Position numbers and translations under genes: made by a program. A stretch of DNA of 47,781 bases. It comes from Bacteroidaceae bacterium. GTDB taxonomy: Bacteria; Bacteroidota; Bacteroidia; Bacteroidales; Bacteroidaceae. Below the pieces are notes generated by a model. It had not been told where the DNA came from. It saw only the letters and a list, made by a program, of their open reading frames with translations, and made no database searches. Within the stretch, counting starts at the first letter, position 1. Each line of letters opens with the position of its first letter. The stretch spans positions 1 to 47,781 of the forward strand of contig JAFNXL010000083.1 of assembly GCA_017379075.1 (NCBI GenBank), written 5' to 3'. Positions 24,990 to 33,460 of this stretch are shown here, piece after piece.

Positions 24990-25379
24990 TTAACGCTTGC
25001 TGAACTGGAAACGACGACGTGCCTTGGGACGTCCGGGCTTCTTACGCTCAACTTCACGGCTGTCACGAGTCATGAAGCCTTCTGCACGCAGAGCCTTCTT
25101 GTCTTCGGCGTTGATCTTAACCAAGGCGCGGGCAATAGCCAGACGCAGAGCCTGAGACTGGCCGGTGTAACCACCGCCGAACAGGTTTACCTTGATGTCA
25201 TATTTCTCAGCTACATTGAGCAGGTTCAGAGGCTGCTTAACAACGAACTGAAGGATTGAGCTGGGGAAATACTCCACCAGATCTCTCTTATTGATGGTAA
25301 TCTTACCGGTACCCTCGGTTACATAAACACGAGCTACGGCACACTTGCGGCGACCTAATGCATTAACTACTTCCATCAC
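24990..25379 (-). CDS. rpsI: 30S ribosomal protein uS9
   Basis: 129 aa. The family marks are GRRKCAVARVYV, the conserved VNLFGGGYTGQSQALRLAIA and the basic C-terminal tail KKPGRPKARRRFQFSKR, whose final Lys-Arg reaches the P-site tRNA. It begins 6 bp after the rplM stop codon, the standard rplM-rpsI pairing. The start could be the first or second Met (MMEVVNAL). Confidence 0.97.
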   Translation of the reverse strand: MMEVVNALGRRKCAVARVYVTEGTGKITINKRDLVEYFPSSILQFVVKQPLNLLNVAEKYDIKVNLFGGGYTGQSQALRLAIARALVKINAEDKKALRAEGFMTRDSREVERKKPGRPKARRRFQFSKR

Positions 25380-25385
25380 TTATTC

Positions 25386-25847
25386 TTATTTATAGAGGTT
25401 AATATCAATTGACTTGGGGTTCTGTGCTACCTGCTTGTGCTCTGCACCTTCGTACACGTACAAGTTGGTAATCAGGCGATCTGCCAGCTTGTTCTTGGGC
25501 AGCATACCCTTAACCACCTTACGGATCAAACGGTCAGCACCGTTGGGCTTAGCCAGAATGCTGGCGGGAGTAGCCTCGCGCTGTCCACCGGGATAACCAG
25601 TGTAAGAATAGTAGATACGGTCAGTCATCTTCTTACCGGTCAGCTTGATCTTGTCAGCATTGATAATAATCACATTGTCACCACAGTCTACATGAGGAGT
25701 AAACTCGGGCTTGTACTTGCCTCTCAGCAATTTTGCCACCTTTGTGCACATACGGCCCAGAACCTGGTCTGTAGCGTCTACTACAACCCATTCCTTCTTT
25801 ACTGTAGCCTTGTTGGCAGAGATGGTTTTGTAACTCAAAGTGTCCAT
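25386..25847 (-). CDS. rplM: 50S ribosomal protein uL13
   Basis: 153 aa. Diagnostic stretches are WVVVDATDQVLGRMCTKVAK, LLRGKYKPEFTPHVDCGDNV, VIIINADKIKLTGKK and VKGMLPKNKLADRLI. uL13 is an early-assembly protein of the 50S subunit. It is the first gene of the operon, with a consensus promoter at 26020-25990 and a leader of about 140 nt that can fold. In other bacteria r-protein operons of this type are autoregulated by one of their products; that is an inference here. Confidence 0.97.
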   Translation of the reverse strand: MDTLSYKTISANKATVKKEWVVVDATDQVLGRMCTKVAKLLRGKYKPEFTPHVDCGDNVIIINADKIKLTGKKMTDRIYYSYTGYPGGQREATPASILAKPNGADRLIRKVVKGMLPKNKLADRLITNLYVYEGAEHKQVAQNPKSIDINLYK

Positions 25848-25861
25848 TTCTTTGTCTTTGT

Positions 25862-25985
25862 TTGTTGAACTAAAATAACTTATTTAATTGTCTCTCAACA
25901 TGATTCACGAACCGTCCGCCTGGCCAAAGAACGAACTATCCACACATGTTGTCGGGCCTTTTTCAGCCCTTTCGATAATAATCGG
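25862..25985 (-). promoter_or_regulatory. Structured leader of rplM, possible r-protein autoregulatory element
   Basis: Read on the minus strand the leader has a GGGCT/GGCCC hairpin (about 25952-25971) and a longer-range stem CAACATG/CATGTTG (25951-25945 with 25902-25896) closing a 42-nt loop that contains two GTTCG repeats. The rest up to the ATG is A/T-rich. I cannot assign it to a named Rfam family. Confidence 0.4.
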
Positions 25986-25989
25986 CGTG

Positions 25990-26020
25990 CAAAGGTACTA
26001 CTTTTTCCCAATATGACAAA
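25990..26020 (-). promoter_or_regulatory. Promoter of rplM-rpsI-rpsB-tsf
   Basis: On the minus strand TTTG (26020-26017), a 19-bp spacer and TACCTTTG (25997-25990) match the Bacteroidetes consensus fully. It is the clearest promoter in the window. Confidence 0.75.
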
Positions 26021-26040
26021 GAGAATCAGTAGTTTTTACA

Positions 26041-26090
26041 TAAAAAACATGAGTCAAAGCCATTACATCACCGAATAGCTTTGACCCATG
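26041..26090 (-). terminator. Terminator of hisS
   Basis: Minus strand: CATGGGTCAAAGC pairs with GCTTTGACTCATG (12 of 13) around a 17-nt loop and is followed by six T. It lies 23 bp past the hisS stop codon and just upstream of the rplM promoter. Confidence 0.8.
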
Positions 26091-26112
26091 AGTATTCACT
26101 ATTGAGAATATT

Positions 26113-27465
26113 TTACAAATGCGAAAGCAGCTCAGCGGCAGGCACCATCTGCTGTTCGCCCGTGGTCATGTTCTTGAGGGTTACCATTCCGGCACTCATC
26201 TCGTTCTCGCCCACCAGCGCCACAAAAGGAACGGCCTTGACATTGGCATACTGCATCTGCTTCTTCATCTTTGCCGCATCGGGATATATCTCGGCACGAA
26301 TGCCGGCAGCTCGCAGGTCAGAGAGAATGGGCAGGCAATATTCCGTCTCCTTCTCACCGAAATTGATGAAGAGAATTTGGGTGGCTGTCGTAACTTCCTC
26401 GGGATAGAGTTCCAACTGGTTCAGGACATCGTAAATTCTGTCCGCCCCGAAGCTAATGCCCACACCACTGATTCCGGGCATGCCGAAAATGCCGGTAAGG
26501 TTATCATATCGGCCTCCGCCGGTTATGCTTCCAATCTGCACATCCAGCGCCTTCACCTCAAATATGCATCCGGTATAATAGTTGAGACCGCGTGCCAAAG
26601 TGAGGTCAAGCTCTACCTGTGAAGAAAGTCCGGAAAGATGGTTCAACACGAATTCCACCTCGTCGATTCCCTTCAGGCCGATTTCACTCTGCGCCAATGC
26701 CTGGCGCATGGTGGCCATCTTTTCCTGGTTGGTTCCGGAAAGGTTGATGATGGGCTGCAGTTTCTGGATGGCATCCTCGGAAAGCCCGTTGGCACGAAGC
26801 TCTTCATTGACCTTCTCAAGGCCAATCTTGTCCAGCTTGTCAATTGCCACAGTGATATCCACAATGCGGTCTGCCTCGCCAATCATTTCCGCAATGCCCG
26901 TCAGAATCTTTCTGTTGTTTATCTTGATGCAGACTCTGATGCCGAAACGGTTGAACACAGTATCCACAATCTGCATCAGTTCCACCTCGTTAATCAGGCT
27001 GTCAGAACCCACCACATCGGCATCGCACTGATAAAACTCGCGATAACGGCCCTTTTGCGGACGGTCAGCACGCCACACGGGCTGAATCTGATAACGGCGG
27101 AAAGGAAGGGTCAGTTCATCACGGTGCTGCACTACATAGCGTGCAAAGGGGACGGTGAGGTCATAACGCAATCCCTTTTCACACAACTGCGAGGCCAGTT
27201 TGCCGGTAGCCCCGTTTTTCAAATCCTCTTCGCCTATTCCACGAAGGAAATCTCCGCTGTTCAGAATCTTAAACAGAAGCTTGTCTCCTTCTTCACCATA
27301 TTTACCCATGAGCGTGCTCAGATTCTCCATTGCGGGAGTCTCTATCTGCTGAAAGCCATAGAGGGCATACACCTGGCGAATGGTATTGAATATATAGTTG
27401 CGACGGGCCATTTCCTGTGGTCCGAAATCTCTTGTTCCCTTTGGTATATTGGGTTTTTGTGCCAT
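26113..27465 (-). CDS. hisS: Histidyl-tRNA synthetase
   Basis: 450 aa, a class II synthetase that charges tRNA-His. Motif 1 is in [12 protein letters not shown] and [11 protein letters not shown]. Motif 2 includes [12 protein letters not shown] and [20 protein letters not shown], read as [13 protein letters not shown] and [16 protein letters not shown]. HisA-type loops are [15 protein letters not shown] and [13 protein letters not shown]. The C-terminal anticodon domain ends in [17 protein letters not shown]. It is a single-gene unit with its own promoter and terminator, divergent from the zinc-hook gene. Confidence 0.97.
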   Translation of the reverse strand: MAQKPNIPKGTRDFGPQEMARRNYIFNTIRQVYALYGFQQIETPAMENLSTLMGKYGEEGDKLLFKILNSGDFLRGIGEEDLKNGATGKLASQLCEKGLRYDLTVPFARYVVQHRDELTLPFRRYQIQPVWRADRPQKGRYREFYQCDADVVGSDSLINEVELMQIVDTVFNRFGIRVCIKINNRKILTGIAEMIGEADRIVDITVAIDKLDKIGLEKVNEELRANGLSEDAIQKLQPIINLSGTNQEKMATMRQALAQSEIGLKGIDEVEFVLNHLSGLSSQVELDLTLARGLNYYTGCIFEVKALDVQIGSITGGGRYDNLTGIFGMPGISGVGISFGADRIYDVLNQLELYPEEVTTATQILFINFGEKETEYCLPILSDLRAAGIRAEIYPDAAKMKKQMQYANVKAVPFVALVGENEMSAGMVTLKNMTTGEQQMVPAAELLSHL

Positions 27466-27494
27466 TTTCTTTCTTCGTTTTTAAATTTGATGGC

Positions 27495-27527
27495 GCAAAG
27501 TTAGTGGAAAAATACGGGTATTACAAA
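27495..27527 (-). promoter_or_regulatory. Promoter of hisS
   Basis: Minus strand TTTG (27527-27524), 21-bp spacer, TAACTTTG (27502-27495). The ATG follows about 30 bp later. The -33 part lies next to the -7 box of the divergent zinc-hook gene. Confidence 0.7.
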
Positions 27528-27537
27528 AAAAAGATGT

Positions 27538-27545
27538 TATCTTTG
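27538..27545 (+). promoter_or_regulatory. -7 box of the zinc-hook gene
   Basis: TATCTTTG fits the consensus, 18 bp before the ATG at 27564, giving a leader of about a dozen nucleotides. No TTTG sits at -33. The two divergent promoters are packed within 51 bp. Confidence 0.55.
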
Positions 27546-27563
27546 CGGTAAATTTATTTGCAG

Positions 27564-30251
27564 ATGAACTTTTTCGGAAAAAACAAAGATAAAAAGGACA
27601 AGAACGTCCAGGAGTTTGTGGTGCCACAACCACAGCAAGAATGGATAAGGCAGGAAACCATCAGACAACAGCGTCCCAGGGAACTGATGACCGCTCCCCA
27701 GCTTCAACGCACCCGCGAGGCCAAACGGCTCGCCGAGACCAAGCGAAACAACCTGGAAGAAAGTATCCAGCGCCTGCACGACCAGCAGGAATGGCTGCGC
27801 AAATACACCAAGCTGACCATACGCCTTAAAGAAGAAAAGGACCGTATGTACCAGCTCAACAGGGAACACAACACCACATCAAAGGAGGAAGAGAGCTTGG
27901 AAAGATATGAGTCTTTCGAGGTAATCCAGGGCGACTTCGAGCGGATGCTTATATTAAAAAGGTTCGTAGAGGAGAACAGAAAGCAGCAAACCGGCTTCGG
28001 ACAGGAAACTGATACGCTTCAGACACAATGGGAAGAACAGCTCAAACGGCTGAAACAGCACTTGGAAGAATATGAAAAGGCTTCCAAGCAACTACACCAG
28101 TCGCAAGATCTCATTGCGCAAGGACACTTCCTTGACGGACAAATAAACACTCTTTCTACAGAAAAAAACAACCTGCAGAAACTCATCATCCACTTTACCT
28201 CCCAAAAGGAAGCGCTTGAACAACAAGTCGAATCGCAAAGTGAAGAGAACGAGATTCTGAAAGCAGAGCTGGAACGTCTGAGGGCAGGAAGACAGAGTAT
28301 CGAAATGCACGAAAGCATGATTGGCCATGCCGAAAGCATCTTGGTACAACTTGACCTTTTGAGTGAGCTCAAATCCAATTTGACAAGCTATGCCAACCGG
28401 CAAAAAGAGCGCACAAAGAAACAGAACGAACTGAACGAGCAATTGGGCCGCACCTTCACCCACTACCAGGACGTGGAAGCTAAAATGCAGACATACAATG
28501 ACGAGTTGCAAATCCACCGTCAAGAGATAAAGGGTCTGGACAGTTACCAGTTGCAAGAGCGCGCCATGCAATTGAAAAGCCGCCGACAGATGCTACTTTC
28601 GGCCATGTCGCTGTGGAACCGCATCTGCACCGGCTATACGGTCATCGAGGAGAAAAGGCAGCAACTTAATTCGCTCAGGCTAAAAATTGAGCACGCCACA
28701 ACAAACCTTAAAGGCTTGGAGACCGAAATCAACAAACTCAGCCGGATGTGCCATGAAAAGGAATACACCTATTTATTAAGTAAAGGACAAGACATCATAC
28801 AGCTAAGAGCCGACTTGAAGGAAGGTGCGGGATGCCCCGTCTGCGGAGCCACCCACCACCCCTATCACAGCGACACCATGCTGGAACAAAGCAAGCTCAT
28901 CAGTGAGTTCAAGACTGAATTTGAGTTATTGAATGCAGAATTGCAGAACAAGGAAGCCCTCAGAACCGACCTCAGACTTGAACTCAGCGAAATGCAGGGA
29001 CAACGAAAAGCCGAAGAGGCCACACTGCTCACAGCCCTGCAACGCCAGGAAGAGGACGTGAAGGAATGGCAACTTTTCAGCACGCTGGACATCAGTTTCC
29101 ACGACTGCACTCCAAGCACAAACAGGGAGGCCCGCATGGCCATGATCAGGCAATTGATTGTCAATGTGACAAAAGACGAAGAAGAGGCGCAAAAGAAACT
29201 GGACTTTTTCAACTACCGCCAGAACAGCATTACAGAACTGAGCGAAAAGATTGCCACCCTGGAGATTGAGAAGAGCGAACTAAGCACACGTCTGAACGAA
29301 GTCAATACCGGATGTCAGGTAATGGCTGGACAAGTAGACTACATACAGGAAAACATTGACTACACCAACCGCCAATTCAGACAGGCCTACGAAAGTGTCG
29401 GTGCGCTCATGACCATCCCCGACTGGTTTACAGAATGGGAGCAGAACAACGAAAATTTGAAACAACGTATCCTGCAACTTGCGGACGGATGGAGTATCGT
29501 GAACAAAAAAATAAACAGCACAAAGGAAGACTTACAAGAGGGCGAGAGCAATCTGACCGCATTAAAGTCTCTTGTACAGACTGTTTCCCAAACAATAGAG
29601 CTCCTTACATCCAGACAGAAGGAATGCACCACCGACATCCAGGAGTGCCACAAGCTGCACGAAAAAGCATTGGGCGCATCAGAGGCCAAGGACTACTACC
29701 TGAATCTGCACAAACTAGCTTCGGACGCATACCACAATCTATCTGAAGAGCAAGAGCGCACCTCGCAAATGCGCAAGAAGATTGATGTCCAGCAAGGCCA
29801 AATGAAAGCCATCTCGCAATGGGGAGAGCAGTTAAACGAGCAGCATGCCGAGCAACGGCAGAAACTTGATTTGTGGATACACAATTACAACGCCCAGCAT
29901 CCGCCCGTGCAATATTCAGAGCTGGAACAGCTCTTCCAGACTCCGAACGATTGGGCAGCCATTCGTAAAAAAGTACGGAAGCTACACATCGACATCAAGA
30001 TTTGCCAGACGAGAATTGAGCAGCTACAGGCAGAACTGACCGTGATGCAGGCCGAAGGCGGAAGAGTCTACATCCAGGAAGAGAACGCCGACCTACAGGA
30101 AAAACTTGTCGCCCAACGGGCAAACCTTGAGCAGAAACTGCATGACATCACATTGCAGATAGCCAAGTTGGACATCGCCCTGGAAGAGCACGAAAAGGCT
30201 TCGTTGGAGGGCACGGAAACAGAAGCCTCATCCCAAAGCCAGTCCGAATAA
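27564..30251 (+). CDS. SbcC-like zinc-hook coiled-coil protein without ATPase heads
   Basis: 895 aa from the ATG at 27564. Almost the whole protein is predicted coiled coil (Glu/Gln/Lys/Leu-rich heptads, about residues 40-420 and 440-880). Exactly in the middle, Cys424 and Cys427 lie in GAGCPVCGATHHPYH, the CPVCG..HHP zinc-hook signature of SbcC/Rad50. The Walker A expected at the N-terminus is absent (it begins MNFFGKNKDKKDKNVQ), and there is no ABC signature or Walker B near the C-terminus, which ends in an acidic Ser/Glu tail. It could be a structural homologue of the SbcC arms that dimerises through zinc, or a degenerate SbcC. Convergent with recQ (26 bp apart) and divergent from hisS. 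No sbcD is nearby. Confidence 0.7.
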   Translation: MNFFGKNKDKKDKNVQEFVVPQPQQEWIRQETIRQQRPRELMTAPQLQRTREAKRLAETKRNNLEESIQRLHDQQEWLRKYTKLTIRLKEEKDRMYQLNREHNTTSKEEESLERYESFEVIQGDFERMLILKRFVEENRKQQTGFGQETDTLQTQWEEQLKRLKQHLEEYEKASKQLHQSQDLIAQGHFLDGQINTLSTEKNNLQKLIIHFTSQKEALEQQVESQSEENEILKAELERLRAGRQSIEMHESMIGHAESILVQLDLLSELKSNLTSYANRQKERTKKQNELNEQLGRTFTHYQDVEAKMQTYNDELQIHRQEIKGLDSYQLQERAMQLKSRRQMLLSAMSLWNRICTGYTVIEEKRQQLNSLRLKIEHATTNLKGLETEINKLSRMCHEKEYTYLLSKGQDIIQLRADLKEGAGCPVCGATHHPYHSDTMLEQSKLISEFKTEFELLNAELQNKEALRTDLRLELSEMQGQRKAEEATLLTALQRQEEDVKEWQLFSTLDISFHDCTPSTNREARMAMIRQLIVNVTKDEEEAQKKLDFFNYRQNSITELSEKIATLEIEKSELSTRLNEVNTGCQVMAGQVDYIQENIDYTNRQFRQAYESVGALMTIPDWFTEWEQNNENLKQRILQLADGWSIVNKKINSTKEDLQEGESNLTALKSLVQTVSQTIELLTSRQKECTTDIQECHKLHEKALGASEAKDYYLNLHKLASDAYHNLSEEQERTSQMRKKIDVQQGQMKAISQWGEQLNEQHAEQRQKLDLWIHNYNAQHPPVQYSELEQLFQTPNDWAAIRKKVRKLHIDIKICQTRIEQLQAELTVMQAEGGRVYIQEENADLQEKLVAQRANLEQKLHDITLQIAKLDIALEEHEKASLEGTETEASSQSQSE

Positions 30252-30277
30252 AAGACAAGCCCTGGGCGTCATCTGGC

Positions 30278-32101
30278 CTACATATATTTTCTGATTATTT
30301 CAAGGAATACAGCCCCGTACTTCCTGCATTTATATTCCCCTATACCCGGAGTCTCGCCAAATTCGTCCAGACTTCCGGGTTTTCTTGTAGACAAGGCACG
30401 CAGAACATTGTCGGAGAAAACAATATAGGGAGGCAGATTCTGTTCTTGCGCCAATTGCTTGCGCAAATCGCGCAACGCGCCAAACAGAGCCTCATCCATC
30501 ATCTGTTCCATCTCTGCTCCAGGCGTGGTTAGCTCCAGCTTGCGCTGAAGTTCCTTTGCCGTCTTTTTACGGCGCGGACGAGGTTCTTCCTCACGTTGAG
30601 GAACTGCAAGACTGGCGGGCTTCCTGCCATAAAGCACATCCATTCCCGCATCCGTTACCCGGAGATAATTATAGCGGTCATACTGGATTTCCACGTAGCC
30701 CATCTGCAGCATTTGCAAGATATAGTCGTTCCAGTCTCGATGAGGCACATCGCGCCCCACCCCAAATGTCTTTATCGCATGAAGGTTTTTCTGTCTGACT
30801 TCTGCAGAATAATTTCCGCACAACACGTCCACGACCATACGCAAAGTGAGTTCTGAATTGCCCCTTACAATGGCACTCAATGCCTTCTGTACCAAAATCG
30901 TACCGTCAAAACGCTGTGGCGGATGCTGGCAGACGTCACAATGTCCGCAGTCGCACAAATACGGTTGGCCGAAATAATTCAACAGGATGCGACGTCGGCA
31001 CACATTAGCCTCAGCATATTCCTGCATCCTCCTCAACCTTTCCATATTTATCTCGCGCTGACCGCTTTCCTGCGCAAACTTGTTCAGTTGTATAATATCG
31101 GAAACATTATAGAAAAGCAGCGTGTCCGAGGGAAGTCCGTCACGGCCAGCACGTCCAATCTCCTGATAGAAATTCTCTATGCTTTTAGGCAGATTATAGT
31201 GAATGACAAAACGCACATTACTCTTGTTTATCCCCATTCCGAAGGCAATGGTGGCACATACAATCTGCACCCGGTCACAGACAAAATCCTCCTGCGCCTT
31301 TTCGCGCTCCTCCACACTCAGCCCAGCATGATAGACCGCAGCGGTAAACTGATGACTGCGCAGATAGGCCGCCACGCTCTCTGTGGTTTTTCGGCTCAGA
31401 CAATATATTATGCCGCAATCGTTCTTATGCCGCAACATGAATTGCAGGATGGCCTGGTTCCTTTCCTTAGAATTCATTCCTCTTCTCACATCCAGGTTCA
31501 GATTGGGACGGTCGAAAGAGGAGACAAACATACGCGCCTCTGGAATGTTCAGTTGCTCCAGAATGTCTGTCCGAGTCACCTTGTCCGCCGTTGCCGTCAA
31601 TGCCACAATGGGCACGTCGGGGAACATTTCCTTCAAGACACCTAACTGGGTGTACTCGGGACGGAAATCGTGTCCCCACCCCGAAATGCAATGTGCCTCA
31701 TCCACTGCAAACATGGACACTTCCACGCTCTCCTGCAAGAAAGGCAGTTCTGTCAGTAGACGTTCAGGCGAAATGTAGAGCAGTTTTACCAGCCCTTGGG
31801 CACACTCCCTGCGCACAAGCATGTTTTCCGTTTCCGATGCCGCACTGTTAATTGCCCTTGCCTCAATACCGTTGGCCAACAAAGACTCAACCTGGTCCTT
31901 CATCAGCGAGAGCAAAGGAGACACCACTATAGTCACCCCCTTCATCACCAGAGCCGGCAACTGGTAACACATACTTTTTCCTCCGCCCGTAGGCATCAGC
32001 ACCAATGCGTCTTTTCCATCAAGCAAATGCTGGATAATCTCGCGTTGCTTTGGCCGAAATGCACTATATCCGAAATACTGCTTCAACAAATTTTCTATCA
32101 T
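30278..32101 (-). CDS. recQ: ATP-dependent DNA helicase RecQ
   Basis: 607 aa. SF2 helicase motifs run in order: LMPTGGGKSMCYQLPAL (Walker A, about residues 36-52), VVSPLLSLMKDQV, AVDEAHCISGWGHDFRPEY, ALTATAD, and motif VI YQEIGRAGRDG. The RQC zinc site is CRRRILLNYFGQ with CDCGHCDVC. A C-terminal HRDC-like segment (LPPYIVFSDNVLRALS, then TPGIGEYKCRKYG) is present. RecQ unwinds 3'-5' in recombination repair and fork processing. It has a -7 box of its own (TATCTTTG, 32137-32130, about 30 bp upstream) and is divergent from the AraC-type gene. Confidence 0.95.
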   Translation of the reverse strand: MIENLLKQYFGYSAFRPKQREIIQHLLDGKDALVLMPTGGGKSMCYQLPALVMKGVTIVVSPLLSLMKDQVESLLANGIEARAINSAASETENMLVRRECAQGLVKLLYISPERLLTELPFLQESVEVSMFAVDEAHCISGWGHDFRPEYTQLGVLKEMFPDVPIVALTATADKVTRTDILEQLNIPEARMFVSSFDRPNLNLDVRRGMNSKERNQAILQFMLRHKNDCGIIYCLSRKTTESVAAYLRSHQFTAAVYHAGLSVEEREKAQEDFVCDRVQIVCATIAFGMGINKSNVRFVIHYNLPKSIENFYQEIGRAGRDGLPSDTLLFYNVSDIIQLNKFAQESGQREINMERLRRMQEYAEANVCRRRILLNYFGQPYLCDCGHCDVCQHPPQRFDGTILVQKALSAIVRGNSELTLRMVVDVLCGNYSAEVRQKNLHAIKTFGVGRDVPHRDWNDYILQMLQMGYVEIQYDRYNYLRVTDAGMDVLYGRKPASLAVPQREEEPRPRRKKTAKELQRKLELTTPGAEMEQMMDEALFGALRDLRKQLAQEQNLPPYIVFSDNVLRALSTRKPGSLDEFGETPGIGEYKCRKYGAVFLEIIRKYM

Positions 32102-32129
32102 CAGAGCTATATTTTTTGCTTTTTTATGA

Positions 32130-32157
32130 CAAAGATATCATTTTTTAAGGTTACAAA
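32130..32157 (-). promoter_or_regulatory. Probable promoter of recQ
   Basis: Minus strand TATCTTTG (32137-32130) is followed by the ATG 29 bp later. A TTTG at 32157-32154 gives a short 16-bp spacer, so the -33 assignment is weak. Confidence 0.5.
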
Positions 32158-32167
32158 CACCTATTGT

Positions 32168-32206
32168 AAATAAATTTTATTAACTTTGTAGCAAATAAAT
32201 TTTATT
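32168..32206 (+). promoter_or_regulatory. Promoter of the AraC-type gene with flanking 14-bp direct repeats
   Basis: TAACTTTG at 32182-32189 is the -7 box. An exact 14-bp repeat, AAATAAATTTTATT, lies on each side, at 32168-32181 and 32193-32206, 25 bp apart. The second copy covers the expected start of transcription. This is the spacing of an operator pair, possibly for the regulator encoded downstream. Confidence 0.5.
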
Positions 32207-32232
32207 GACAATCTTTTTTAAAATTAAATAGC

Positions 32233-32742
32233 ATGGCAAAATACAACCTTACAGAGAAAAAGAGCAAGGCTCCTCTTTACAGGTCGTTACTCAATGCTGA
32301 CATGATTGAGGATTTGTTTGAAAAGATCATGGCCAAGTTCGTTGTGGAGAAAAAATACCGAGATCCGGACTATTCCGCAAAAGAAATGGCCGATGAATTA
32401 GGTACCAACACCCGCTACATCAGTGCAGTCATCAACATGCGCTATCAAGACAACTATTCACAGATGGTCAATGAATTCCGCATCAAGGAAGCCATGTATC
32501 TGCTGAAGAACTTCCATTCAAGAAAAATGACCATGGAAGACATCGCGCTGAACGTGGGATTCTCCAACCGCCAATCGTTCTATAGCGCATTCTACAAGCG
32601 CACGGGCATGACACCGCGCGATTACAGGATGCAGAACGAAATAGAGTTGCAGGGCAAGTTGGACGAAAGGCGGAAGAAGGTAAAGGAAAGACGTATCCGG
32701 AAGAAGCAGGAAAACGCCGCTATACAAGAGAACCAACAATAA
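32233..32742 (+). CDS. Small AraC-family transcription regulator
   Basis: 169 aa. The AraC DNA-binding domain takes up residues about 45-135: the first helix-turn-helix around YSAKEMADELGTNTRYISAV and the second around MTMEDIALNVGFSNRQSFYS, closing with FYKRTGMTPRDYR. The N-terminus is only about 40 residues with no ligand-binding domain, and the C-terminus is a Lys/Arg/Gln-rich tail (EERRIRKK type). It may therefore respond to its own level or to a partner rather than a small molecule. Targets are unknown. Monocistronic by spacing: 72 bp to the next gene. Confidence 0.88.
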   Translation: MAKYNLTEKKSKAPLYRSLLNADMIEDLFEKIMAKFVVEKKYRDPDYSAKEMADELGTNTRYISAVINMRYQDNYSQMVNEFRIKEAMYLLKNFHSRKMTMEDIALNVGFSNRQSFYSAFYKRTGMTPRDYRMQNEIELQGKLDERRKKVKERRIRKKQENAAIQENQQ

Positions 32743-32814
32743 GTTACAAAAAGGGAAATAGAGGGTACAACATTCTCCGTTTCCCAATATTTTTCTTATA
32801 CACACCCAAAAACA

Positions 32815-33366
32815 ATGACTACAGAAGAAACCGTTAGGGAAGTGAAAAAGGCGCTGCGTTCGGCCATGAACGGCGTTCTTTCCGCACAAATGAGACAGGC
32901 TGGAATGCCTTATCGGCTAGTGTTCGGAGTGGAACTTCCCCGGCTAAGAGAGATTGCCAGGGAATTCCCCTCGGACAGGGCATTGGCCCAAAACCTCTGG
33001 AACCAACCCATACGCGAGTGCAAGATGCTGGCCGCCATGCTCATGCCTATTGAAGAGATGCTTCCGGAAGTGGCGGAAATATGGACCGATGAGATGCCCA
33101 CTGCAGAAATTGCACAAACCACTGTCATGTTCCTCTTCAGCAGGACATCATGGGCATCAGCCATAGCTTTCCAATGGATTGCGGGCGAGCACCCCATGCG
33201 CCAGCTTTGTGGTTATCTGATACTGGCACGTTTGATGGTACAAGGCGCTGAATTCAACGCACCATCCATCCTTGAAATACGCGACCAAGCCGAAGCCACC
33301 CTACCCCAAGCCGACCTGCATTTGCAAAAAGCCATCCATGCAGTGCTAGACAGATTGGACGCATGA
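32815..33366 (+). CDS. AlkD-like DNA alkylation repair protein
   Basis: 183 aa of helical HEAT-like repeats. The N-terminal stretch YRLVFGVELPRLREIAREFP and the helix pair LAQNLWNQPIRECKMLAAML match the AlkC/AlkD superfamily, with further repeats around FLFSRTSWASAIAFQWIA. AlkD removes positively charged alkylated bases without base flipping. This protein is shorter than classical AlkD (about 230 aa), and I cannot confirm the catalytic Trp/Asp set, so activity is inferred. Located next to recQ and the hook protein, but with no shared operon. Confidence 0.75.
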   Translation: MTTEETVREVKKALRSAMNGVLSAQMRQAGMPYRLVFGVELPRLREIAREFPSDRALAQNLWNQPIRECKMLAAMLMPIEEMLPEVAEIWTDEMPTAEIAQTTVMFLFSRTSWASAIAFQWIAGEHPMRQLCGYLILARLMVQGAEFNAPSILEIRDQAEATLPQADLHLQKAIHAVLDRLDA

Positions 33367-33443
33367 CAACGTTTTCCACATCAAAATATGTCTAATTAGG
33401 AAAATTCTGCCGCATTTCTTATCCTTCCTTAAAATAAATTCGT

Positions 33444-33451
33444 TATCTTTG
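33444..33451 (+). promoter_or_regulatory. -7 box of the Fur-family gene, near-leaderless transcript
   Basis: TATCTTTG ends only 9 bp before the ATG at 33461, so transcription should begin at or within a few bases of the start codon. No good -33 TTTG at the usual spacing. Confidence 0.5.
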
Positions 33452-33460
33452 TGGCCACGG

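Noticed and set aside
27558-27563. TTG start adding two residues to the hook protein
   Set aside because: The ATG at 27564 is the better codon, and the TTG gives no added domain.
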